A stretch of 25,730 bases of DNA from a virus. Below the pieces are notes generated by a model. That model was not told the DNA's origin and ran no database searches. It saw only the letters and a list, made by a program, of their open reading frames with translations. Both the position numbers and the translations under genes were made by a program. Shown here in pieces: positions 1-6,850 of this stretch (its first letter is position 1; each line of letters opens with the position of its first letter). The stretch spans positions 1,887 to 27,616 of the IMG/VR virus record IMGVR_UViG_3300030106_006042. One strand, 5' to 3'.

Positions 1-1362
1 AACAGAAAATAATGGATAGTTATCAGAGTCAGTTGTCATTTGTAAAGCTGGGCCATTCGATACATTGGAATCTGCTCCATTTATGGATAATCTACCACCA
101 CCAACTCCACCATGTGGTATTGATACAGTGCCTATACCTAATTTATCAGCAAAATGTCCAGCACCAAACGAACCAGTTATAGTCGATGAACCACTTATTG
201 CAGTACTTGTAAAAGTTGCTACTGTTCCGCCACCTCTTTTTATTATTGTATCCCCATCGGCATCTATAACAGTAGCATATCCGTTACCACTTCTATTTTT
301 AAATACAATTGTACTTGAATCTCTTTCTAATGAAAATAACTCACCACCACTACCGTGAAATACAAAAGCTGGTTGACTAAAATTCGACTTTAACACCGCA
401 TCGTTTGTATTCCAAATAATTTGGTCATTCTGTTGAAGTTTTATATTACCATCAATTTCTAATTTTTCACCTGGTGTCGTAGTATTGATACCAACGTTTC
501 CTGTCACTATATTAGCATTTAAAGGCCCAACTGATAAAGCACCAAACGAGCCAGTTGAGGTTGATGAACCACTTATCTGTGTTGAACCTGATAATGTTAA
601 TAGATTAGTATCATCTTGTGTTCCCAATTGTAACATTGAGTTAAATCTTGGGTAAACAGTTACAGCACCATATCCACTCCTACCCAATCTTAAATTTTCA
701 ACTTGAAAATCAAAAGTTCCAGAACCACCTGAATGTGCAATATCTGTTGGTAAGTATGCTTTTAATCCAGTGCTACTAAGATAAAAACCTTGACTTCCGT
801 TTGAACCCAATACATCTATAGGGCCTCTTGGAGTTGTGGTTTGGATTCCTAATTTATCAGCAACATGAACTTCACCAAACGAACCAGTTGAGGTTGATGA
901 GCCACTTATCCTATGTAGATTATTCAAATCATTTTTAAGAAACTTTCCAGCCTTATCGTTATATATACCCATGTTTGAATGTTGGGTGCAATAATAATAA
1001 AGAAAGTTTGGAGTGACCTTGGTAACCTTTATTTCCGTGTACGCACCTTTAACACCTGGTACTCCGTGAACCGTAACATTTGTTGTGTAGGCCGAACCAC
1101 CACCCCAAGTTCCGTTATAGGTCGTACTAAACCTAAACGGATGGTTGGTATTTGTGCTATCTGATTGGTCGAACCTATAGGTTTTACCCTCACTCAAAGT
1201 AAGGTCAGGTGCAATTCCACCTAAAAACACATATTTATTTCCTTGAGCTGTACTTTGGACGACAACCCTTATAATCTCGGTATGGTCACCGATTATATTA
1301 CCATTACGAACTAAAAGTTCATGGTCGAGTATGTTTTTACCTATGTATTTTGGATTGCTCAT
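1..1362 (-). CDS. Fibre-like virion structural protein, 3' end cut by window edge
   Basis: The minus-strand frame starts with ATG at 1362 (MSNPKYIGKNILDH), two bases after the stop of the upstream gene, and stays open for 454 codons to base 1, so its C-terminus lies outside the window. After about 150 residues of beta-rich sequence it becomes modular. The peptide ISGSSTSTGSFG or a close variant occurs three times (from about nt 909, 576 and 198), each followed by a segment such as VADKLGIQTTTP, GNVGINTTTPGEKLEIDG or ADKLGIGT. The 'VGIxTTxPxxKLEIDG' type of segment is common in trimeric phage fibre and spike proteins. The Shine-Dalgarno (SD) is weak, so coupling to the upstream gene is likely. 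It closes a run of tail or fibre-type genes after gp15. The exact virion position cannot be told from sequence; coding status is clear from the long open frame. Confidence 0.85.
   Translation of the reverse strand, partial: MSNPKYIGKNILDHELLVRNGNIIGDHTEIIRVVVQSTAQGNKYVFLGGIAPDLTLSEGKTYRFDQSDSTNTNHPFRFSTTYNGTWGGGSAYTTNVTVHGVPGVKGAYTEIKVTKVTPNFLYYYCTQHSNMGIYNDKAGKFLKNDLNNLHRISGSSTSTGSFGEVHVADKLGIQTTTPRGPIDVLGSNGSQGFYLSSTGLKAYLPTDIAHSGGSGTFDFQVENLRLGRSGYGAVTVYPRFNSMLQLGTQDDTNLLTLSGSTQISGSSTSTGSFGALSVGPLNANIVTGNVGINTTTPGEKLEIDGNIKLQQNDQIIWNTNDAVLKSNFSQPAFVFHGSGGELFSLERDSSTIVFKNRSGNGYATVIDADGDTIIKRGGGTVATFTSTAISGSSTITGSFGAGHFADKLGIGTVSIPHGGVGGGRLSINGADSNVSNGPALQMTTDSDNYPLFSV
162..912 (-). repeat. 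Three degenerate repeats encoding the SGSSTSTGSFG module
   Basis: Near-identical stretches of about 38 bases occur at roughly 870-909, 540-576 and 162-198, each encoding ISGSS-T-TGSFG. Spacings are about 333 and 378 bases (111 and 126 residues). They mark module boundaries of the fibre-like protein at the left edge. A shorter related peptide (FTGSFGSVETSG) lies in the gene at 1693-2202. Confidence 0.7.
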
Positions 1363-1363
1363 A

Positions 1364-1690
1364 CTATGTTATTTCCAATATACTTGCGAATACATCAATT
1401 GATGAGGTTTGTGAAGCCTGTGTTTCCAATTTATCCGATACACCGAGGTTTATTGGTTTCTCGATAACCACAGTCGAATCAGCTGGTACATCCACGGTCT
1501 TCAGTATAAATCTTCTCGTGTTAAAATTTGCGCTACCGCTTATCGATACGTTAATAGTCTCATCATTCACCCCATCCACATTACTTAAATACATGGCATG
1601 GACAACAGCTGATGTTGCTGCCGGACATGTATATAATGTCTGTATCGTTGTTGTTGAACCACTTGCTGCACTTATAAATGTGTTAGCCAT
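1364..1690 (-). CDS. Small beta-rich virion structural protein (108 aa)
   Basis: This 108-residue protein has no membrane segment or signal peptide. It alternates hydrophobic and Ser/Thr residues in a beta-sandwich-like way: an N-terminal TTTIQTLYTCPAATSAVVHA stretch, a middle INVSISGS, and a C-terminal SSIDVFASILEIT. Small proteins of this look (a 'T-x-YT-P-x-x-T-x-x-V-x-x-L-x-x-x-N' start and a 'V-x-x-SILE' end) are frequent among marine phage virion proteins, but I cannot name a family with certainty. The ATG follows the upstream stop by two bases, with GGAGG overlapping that stop. It sits between two fibre-like genes and probably belongs to the same assembly. Confidence 0.8.
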   Translation of the reverse strand: MANTFISAASGSTTTIQTLYTCPAATSAVVHAMYLSNVDGVNDETINVSISGSANFNTRRFILKTVDVPADSTVVIEKPINLGVSDKLETQASQTSSIDVFASILEIT

Positions 1691-1692
1691 TA

Positions 1693-2202
1693 TTATCCTC
1701 CAAATACTATTGCCATCGCCGTGGCGTGGTCTATTACTGATGTACCTTGTTCAAAAATTCTACCACTAGAATTTAAATCACCAGAGGTCTCAACACTACC
1801 GAAAGAACCAGTGAAACTAGAACTACCACTAATGTTTCCATCAACAAATAATTTTTTATTATCCCTATCGAGATTTAATATTGTTGCACTACCAGAACTA
1901 ATAATTAATGCATTCTGGTCACTCGTATTTATTTCTACGGTTTTTAAAACCGAACCATGATTAAAGTTATCGTATAGTTGTAGGGCAGACGTTCCACCAG
2001 TGGTGGTTAATAATCTTACTAGATTCGTATTATCATTTTGTCGTATATTTAAATCAACTGACGGCCCTTTTAAAATCGCTGAACCACTTATTGTGGTCTG
2101 ACCCTCTATCGTGGTTTGTCCGATTAGGTTTTGCGTCGAACCTGATATTACATAAGAACCAGATAATCTTGTGGATAATTGTTTACTCTTTAGTATTGCC
2201 AT
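1693..2202 (-). CDS. Fibre-like structural protein with SGS repeats (169 aa)
   Basis: A Ser/Gly/Thr-rich protein with short beta-type repeats (SGSYVISGST, TTISGSAILKG, FVDGNISGSSSFTGSFGS), like neighbouring tail genes. A middle segment (ALQLYDNFNHGS through ALIISSGSATILNLDRDNKKLFVDG) resembles the 'data/metadata' type repeats of fibre proteins. The start overlaps the end of the upstream zinc-protein gene by 13 bases in another frame and has an AGGA SD about six bases before ATG. It ends in AMAIVFGG. A role as a fibre or virion surface component is inferred from composition and neighbours only. Confidence 0.8.
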   Translation of the reverse strand: MAILKSKQLSTRLSGSYVISGSTQNLIGQTTIEGQTTISGSAILKGPSVDLNIRQNDNTNLVRLLTTTGGTSALQLYDNFNHGSVLKTVEINTSDQNALIISSGSATILNLDRDNKKLFVDGNISGSSSFTGSFGSVETSGDLNSSGRIFEQGTSVIDHATAMAIVFGG

Positions 2203-2513
2203 TTATATCCTTTTTTTCTCGCCTCCACAAACTCATCAAACGACAGGTTTGGTTTCGTTACTTCTAATAAATATCTATCGTATGACCTTTTGAACTGACC
2301 GATAGAAATTTTTTGTTTATGTTCAACTGATTTCGGTTGTTGCATTTTTTCAATCGTTTCCATTGTCAATTTTCTATCCATCTGTGCACATGATTTACAG
2401 ACACTATTGTTACCAACTGCTCTATCAAAAGAATCTTTTCTAGTGTAGGTCAAGATTCTCGTACAAGATGGACACTTTCTATTTTTTCTATCCTTCCAAT
2501 GTCTTTTCCTCAT
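2190..2513 (-). CDS. Small zinc-finger protein with NUMOD3-like motif
   Basis: A 107-residue basic protein. Two CxxC pairs (C14/C17 and C39/C42) form a likely zinc-binding knuckle in the first half. A SVEHKQKISIGQ segment at about residues 62-73 resembles the NUMOD3 DNA-binding repeat found in phage homing endonucleases ('S-x-E-x-K-x-K-I-S'). No HNH or GIY-YIG catalytic motif is present, so it is either a stand-alone DNA-binding protein or the remnant of a homing endonuclease. SD sequence before the ATG is poor (TATAGGT, three bases away), and a promoter-like octamer ends only four bases upstream. It is the only non-structural-looking gene between gp15 and the left edge. Function unknown. Confidence 0.7.
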   Translation of the reverse strand: MRKRHWKDRKNRKCPSCTRILTYTRKDSFDRAVGNNSVCKSCAQMDRKLTMETIEKMQQPKSVEHKQKISIGQFKRSYDRYLLEVTKPNLSFDEFVEARKKGYKWQY

Positions 2514-2517
2514 ACCT

Positions 2518-2525
2518 ATAAATAT
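2518..2525 (-). promoter_or_regulatory. ATATTTAT octamer, doubtful promoter candidate
   Basis: On the minus strand ATATTTAT stands four bases before the ATG at 2513. The surrounding 16 bases (2512-2527) are identical to 11231-11246. It is too close to serve that ATG with a normal leader, so it could only drive the genes after it, or be fortuitous. Confidence 0.2.
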
Positions 2526-2551
2526 AACAAAGTAGTAAAAGAAAAGTGGTA

Positions 2552-3382
2552 TTATGAATTAAATTTTCCCCAACCTACAACTTCATCATCACCAGACAAA
2601 ACATAACCAACATTTGATGTATCTATCTTTAACAATAGAGACGAACCGACTTGCTGTATATCCACCCCATCGTTTTCAACAATCACCCCATTGATAAAAA
2701 ACATGAAATCATTTTTCGTGGTTGATGTAAAACCAGATGGTGCTGACGCCGTCACCGCGTTAAAGCTAGATGTCGTTGAACTGATGAAACTACCGGTATG
2801 GGGAAAACACTTTCTCTGATAAGTCTGAAAACCCTCATATCCTATATTGTCTATATAAGTCTTACCAGCTCTTTCTGTCACAACATCTTGTGTGCTGTTA
2901 TCGGATAAAGCGGTGTCATTCGAAATATTTTGAATTGTTCCATTATTCAGAACGATGGAACCAGAAGATAATAAACTACCTGAGATTTTATGAGTGTCAT
3001 CTACTGAGTCCCCAAATAGACTCGAACCACTATCGAATATTGTGAATGATTGAGTCTGTTGTGATTCTATTTTTGAAGCAGTCGTTGCTCCTAATACCCT
3101 CATATCGTTACCGACTGTCAACGTTGTACTAAGTGTCAAATCACCCAATAGATTTATTGAACCAGTCATTGCATTCGGTGTAATTATAAATTGATTTATT
3201 TGGAATTCTTGACTCGTTGGTGTTACCGTTAAAAACAATGGTTGAGATGTCACACTCACATCATTACCGATTGATATATTTACTAATTCACGTGCCTCTG
3301 CTCTTAGTAATTGGTTGTCTTGATTTATCGTTACACCCGTTCCTTGTTTAGGTACGAAAGCCTCTCTGAATATATTAGCCAT
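2552..3382 (-). CDS. Fibre-like structural protein, paralogue of the gp15 C-terminal module
   Basis: This 276-residue protein begins with MANIFREAFVPKQGTGVTI, and from about residue 13 to its end it parallels residues 303-565 of the upstream gp15-like protein. Shared landmarks are QGTGVT, TIFDSGSSLFGDSVDDTH (gp15: IIFASGSTIFGDTADDTH), NDTALSDNST, FNAVTASAPSGF, KNDFMFFING and the final GKFNS. The fold is presumably a repeated beta module with a globular C-terminal tip. The ATG lies three bases after the gp15 stop with no clear SD, implying translational coupling. It is probably a virion appendage protein. The duplication is clearly visible; function is inferred. Confidence 0.85.
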   Translation of the reverse strand: MANIFREAFVPKQGTGVTINQDNQLLRAEARELVNISIGNDVSVTSQPLFLTVTPTSQEFQINQFIITPNAMTGSINLLGDLTLSTTLTVGNDMRVLGATTASKIESQQTQSFTIFDSGSSLFGDSVDDTHKISGSLLSSGSIVLNNGTIQNISNDTALSDNSTQDVVTERAGKTYIDNIGYEGFQTYQRKCFPHTGSFISSTTSSFNAVTASAPSGFTSTTKNDFMFFINGVIVENDGVDIQQVGSSLLLKIDTSNVGYVLSGDDEVVGWGKFNS

Positions 3383-3385
3383 AAT

Positions 3386-5083
3386 CTATGAGTTGAATTT
3401 TCCGATTGCTAATATTTCATCATCGGATTCTAGTTCATAACCTATACTATCGTTATCAACCTTGAGTAAAAATGTTGAGGCAGCCTGCTGAATTGATAAC
3501 GCATCATGTTCCATGTATTGTCCGTTTATAAAAAATACAAAGTCATTTTTCGATGTAGCAGTCAAACCTGTAGGTGCTGATGCCGTGACAGCTGTAAAAC
3601 TAGCAGTTGATGGAGTAGTTATTGATGTCGATGTTTTGAAAAATTGTTTTCTCAGATAAGTGTTAGGAGTAGATACTTGGTCATCAACATATCCTCTAAT
3701 TGCATTTTCCGTAACCAAAGCTGTTGCACTATTATCGGATAAACCTGTGTCATTTGATATCTCAGTTACCTCGTAGTTGTTCAACGATAAAGAACCAGAC
3801 ATCTGAACACTACCGCTGAATTGATGAGTATCATCCGCGGTGTCACCGAATATTGTAGAACCACTAGCGAAGATGATAGACGCTGAAACAAATTCGGTAT
3901 GAAGTTCTCTCACGGTTAGTGTTCCGTTGACCGTTGTATCGCTATTGATTGTTAAATCACCTGTAGTCGTCAATGAACCTAGAATTGATTGACTGCCTGT
4001 AATCTGTTGGTCTTTAAATGTTGTACTACCTAGAACCAACGAACTTGCCGATACAGCGTTGAACACTACGTTCGATGTTGTTTCAACGGGTTGACCTATT
4101 GCGATTGTTAAATCCACCCTGCTACCACCATCGAATTCAATTCCATTCGGCGTCAAAGTGACACCAGTCCCTTGATTGAAAACTATTGGGTTTGCAGTCG
4201 ATACACCTAAATCCCCTTCAGCTGGTTTACTGAAAACACTTACGTCGTCAGGTGCTTCACCAGTGAACTGACCCGCGATTCCTACATTATTAGTGACCGC
4301 GACATCTGTCTCTGCACCAAAAATTACTTTCTTCGGTGTTAAGAATTTTTGAGTCGTAGACCTATGGTCAAAGTTACCTTTAGGTAATAAATAACCTCTA
4401 AGAGTTACAGTAAAATTAGTTCTGACTATTCTCTCGGTGTCACTAACTTCTGTGGCGTCTGTAAATGTATCTATACTTGTCCTAAATCTCATCTTATCAG
4501 GATGACCCCAATAAGCACCATCGGAGTAAACAACTCTCTCAACTATTTTATTCATTTGTTCTATATAGGAAGTCCAAATAATAAAATCATATTGTAATGT
4601 AACATAATCAGGTAACATCACATTATAGTATTCTCTTTGTGGTAACAACCCTATTTGTTGAGAAAAATTATCATATCTATTTTCTTGGGAAAACTTCTTT
4701 TCGAAAGTATAGAAAATGTTAGGATTATTAGCATCCAACTTATCTTGTGGTATACTTTGGTCTTTCTCAATACTTGTTCTTCTATATGCGATAACTGGTG
4801 TAATAATTTGTCTTTTTTTATCACGCATGAAACCGTCACGTTTTATTGCTTTCCACCTTTCAGGTGACGCGTACATTATGGGTACTTTGGTGTTTTCTCC
4901 ATTGTCATCTACCGATGGTTGAATAACTTCATCGAAGTATGAAATTATCGCACTATCCATATCCATTAGAGTCACTTCAGGATTCTTTACTTTTTCATCT
5001 TTTCTCGTGTATAGATATCCTCTGTTCAGTACTCTTTGTTTTCTAGGTAAAGGTTTACCTGATGTCGTCCTTGTACCTCTCAT
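3386..5083 (-). CDS. gp15: gp15-like proximal tail sheath stabiliser with C-terminal fibre module
   Basis: Residues 1 to about 262 match T4 gp15, the protein that caps the contractile tail and joins it to the neck. VPIMYASPERW (residues 67-77) corresponds to T4 VPITYASKEHF. The stretch from LPDYVTLQYDFIIWTSY through MNKIVERVV matches the T4 region with IYELSIFTRY and QIVEQIL. T4 gp15 is 272 residues, whereas this protein has 565. Residues 263-565 are a Ser/Gly-rich beta module (ISGS-type repeats, then ASAPTGLTATSKNDFVFFING and a GKFNS end) that is paralogous to the whole next protein. The start overlaps the gp14-like stop as TAATG, with AGGAG seven bases upstream. It follows the two neck genes, as expected for head-tail joining. 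Confidence 0.8.
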   Translation of the reverse strand: MRGTRTTSGKPLPRKQRVLNRGYLYTRKDEKVKNPEVTLMDMDSAIISYFDEVIQPSVDDNGENTKVPIMYASPERWKAIKRDGFMRDKKRQIITPVIAYRRTSIEKDQSIPQDKLDANNPNIFYTFEKKFSQENRYDNFSQQIGLLPQREYYNVMLPDYVTLQYDFIIWTSYIEQMNKIVERVVYSDGAYWGHPDKMRFRTSIDTFTDATEVSDTERIVRTNFTVTLRGYLLPKGNFDHRSTTQKFLTPKKVIFGAETDVAVTNNVGIAGQFTGEAPDDVSVFSKPAEGDLGVSTANPIVFNQGTGVTLTPNGIEFDGGSRVDLTIAIGQPVETTSNVVFNAVSASSLVLGSTTFKDQQITGSQSILGSLTTTGDLTINSDTTVNGTLTVRELHTEFVSASIIFASGSTIFGDTADDTHQFSGSVQMSGSLSLNNYEVTEISNDTGLSDNSATALVTENAIRGYVDDQVSTPNTYLRKQFFKTSTSITTPSTASFTAVTASAPTGLTATSKNDFVFFINGQYMEHDALSIQQAASTFLLKVDNDSIGYELESDDEILAIGKFNS

Positions 5084-5568
5084 TAAATACTCCTAACTCT
5101 TTCGATATTTAAGTGTGATATTCTAATTAAATACGTGTTACATACAACAGAGTGATTGTAGTCTGTCTGTCCACCAACCAATTGATTTTCATTTATTGAA
5201 GAAATTTCCCAATATCCATTGTTCCAATTGATAACATCTCCTATCTCGACAACAAAATTTATGTCGACCAATGATTGTCTGATAAATGAAAACTCGGCGT
5301 TTTGTTGTAAATCAGGTCCAAATTCATCTGTGGTTGTTGTCTGGTCTTCGGCGTTTACCAAAGCGACAATTTGAACACCTGGTTTGAAAACCTTTCCTTG
5401 AGATGTTTCACCATACATGTTGACTTCGGTATCAGTCACCGATACCTTATAGATAATGACCGGTTGATTTATTATACCATCTTGTTCAGTAGATAAATTA
5501 CCGACTAATTCTTTGTTGAATTTATCAAAGGTGTCGATGTCTTTTTGTGAATAAAAACGACTTGGCAT
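5083..5568 (-). CDS. gp14: gp14-like neck protein
   Basis: A 161-residue protein between the gp13-like and gp15-like genes, the order of neck genes in T4-type phages. It has an N-terminal helical stretch (RFYSQKDIDTFDKFNKEL), then beta-rich sequence with VVEIGDVINWNNGYWEISSI, resembling the 'D-x-x-x-x-x-GD-x-I-x-W-N-x-x-Y-x-E-I' segment of marine gp14 homologues, and ends SHLNIERVRSI. T4 gp14 is longer (256 residues), so this is a short version. Its ATG lies four bases after the gp13-like stop, and its own stop overlaps the gp15 start (TAATG). The assignment rests on synteny and a short similarity. Confidence 0.6.
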   Translation of the reverse strand: MPSRFYSQKDIDTFDKFNKELVGNLSTEQDGIINQPVIIYKVSVTDTEVNMYGETSQGKVFKPGVQIVALVNAEDQTTTTDEFGPDLQQNAEFSFIRQSLVDINFVVEIGDVINWNNGYWEISSINENQLVGGQTDYNHSVVCNTYLIRISHLNIERVRSI

Positions 5569-5572
5569 TATT

Positions 5573-6736
5573 TTATCCTATATAAATTGGATACGGAACT
5601 TTTTGTAATTTTTCTTGTAAAAATTCTGCTTCATCCTTATCTGCTTCTAAAAGTGCTTTTCGACTCGTCTGTTCTAACATTTCTCTGAGTTGTGTAACCA
5701 ATGTTTCCTTCTCGGCAGAAGCTTCAGCTCTAAGGGTGTCACCATCCAAACTTGTGTCCGAGTTTGGTATAGGTATTGTACCATATTTACCTCGTATTAT
5801 ACCCAACAGTTCCTTACAGAGAGCCAAACCATATTTTTTAATCCATTGTTTACCAACATCGTTGATAAATTTGAACTCCATGTTGTCATACGGAACATTA
5901 GAAAAGTCTGATACTGTATCAGCTGAACCACTATATTCGGTAATCAACGGATTATCTCTCTCACTAGTTACCACGTAATCAAAATATACCGTTCTGTCCT
6001 CTTCCGGATCTGGAAATATTCTTAATTTATTATTTACTAACGAAAATGTATAAGCTGATTTTCTAATCGAATCATTCAACTCGATGGCTTGAACCCTAAG
6101 TAGGTCTTCGAATAATGGCATCAATGTAAATGATACCGCTGGTGAATATTTACCAAAACCAAATCCCTCGACCATGTTGATTGTCCCATAACCCGTTGTT
6201 GCGTAAGGGTCGAAAAATCTTTGCATCGCTGGTGTTGCTTCGTAGTAAACTCTTTTTACTTCAATTGAGCCACTTGTACTACCATCTACAAACAGTTTAT
6301 TTAAGTCATACTCCTGACTACCACTCGTGACGTTGATAGAACCTTTTTTAATGTCGATGTTTCCACCAACTTGAGCCTCTGTACCGTATTGTTTTGATAA
6401 TGTTATAGTTCTACCAAACGTTGGTGTCACCTTTTTGTGAGTCACATTAGAACCAGTTGCTTGACCAGTCAGATGTAATAAATTATCTTTTATATTGAAT
6501 TGATTTACTTGCGCGGAGTATTCTGTGATTGACTCCTCGTAACAAGCGTAAAATTGACCCTCTTGTAATTCGACTGACATTATTGGATAACCTAATCTTC
6601 TTGCCGCCCAATCGGCGAACCTATCAACAGAATGCACACCTGAACCTGAAAAATCGGTATCGTTATCGTAGAAACCATAGGGTGTTTCTCCGACGGCAAA
6701 TGAACTACTACCTGGCCAAATCGCTTCTTGTGCCAT
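5573..6736 (-). CDS. gp13: gp13-like neck protein
   Basis: This 387-residue protein opens a new transcription block after the capsid-gene terminator, with AGGAG about seven bases before the ATG. An N-terminal segment (DWAARRLGYPIMSVELQ, then FYACYEESITEYSAQVNQFNI) resembles the start of neck/head-completion proteins of marine T4-like phages. The middle holds VTSGSQEYDLNKLF and YYEATPAMQRFFDPY. The last third is helical (DVGKQWIKKYGLALCKELLG through LREMLEQTSRKALLEADKDE). T4 gp13 has 309 residues. Position directly before gp14- and gp15-like genes supports a role in the neck that closes the filled head. Similarity to T4 itself is faint, so the name rests on family pattern and order. Confidence 0.65.
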   Translation of the reverse strand: MAQEAIWPGSSSFAVGETPYGFYDNDTDFSGSGVHSVDRFADWAARRLGYPIMSVELQEGQFYACYEESITEYSAQVNQFNIKDNLLHLTGQATGSNVTHKKVTPTFGRTITLSKQYGTEAQVGGNIDIKKGSINVTSGSQEYDLNKLFVDGSTSGSIEVKRVYYEATPAMQRFFDPYATTGYGTINMVEGFGFGKYSPAVSFTLMPLFEDLLRVQAIELNDSIRKSAYTFSLVNNKLRIFPDPEEDRTVYFDYVVTSERDNPLITEYSGSADTVSDFSNVPYDNMEFKFINDVGKQWIKKYGLALCKELLGIIRGKYGTIPIPNSDTSLDGDTLRAEASAEKETLVTQLREMLEQTSRKALLEADKDEAEFLQEKLQKVPYPIYIG

Positions 6737-6771
6737 GAAAATCTCCTAAAATTAATTACATTTATTCATTA

Positions 6772-6779
6772 ATAAATAT
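6772..6779 (-). promoter_or_regulatory. Candidate late promoter octamer before gp13-like gene
   Basis: ATATTTAT on the minus strand, 35 bases before the ATG at 6736 and just after the capsid-gene terminator. The surrounding 20 bases (6761-6780) match 14711-14730 at 18 of 20 positions. A restart of transcription is expected here. Confidence 0.45.
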
Positions 6780-6790
6780 TAAGAGCATAA

Positions 6791-6819
6791 AAAAAGGGGA
6801 AGTTAGACTTCCCCTTTTT
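6791..6819 (-). terminator. Rho-independent terminator after major capsid gene
   Basis: A perfect 12-bp stem, AAAAAGGGGAAG (6791-6802) with CTTCCCCTTTTT (6808-6819), around a five-base loop. On the minus strand it lies about 32 bases past the gp23 stop and ends in a T run. The A/T flanks make it work in either direction. It separates the highly expressed capsid gene from the neck genes. Confidence 0.88.
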
Positions 6820-6850
6820 ATATCGTACCTAAGTACTATCTCAACCAATA

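Noticed and set aside
1350-1769. Plus-strand frame of 139 codons
   Set aside because: It runs antisense across two well-supported minus-strand genes whose starts, stops and SD sites interlock.
4651-4839. Minus-strand frame of 62 codons in another frame within gp15
   Set aside because: It lies wholly inside the gp15-like domain, which has family similarity in its own frame.
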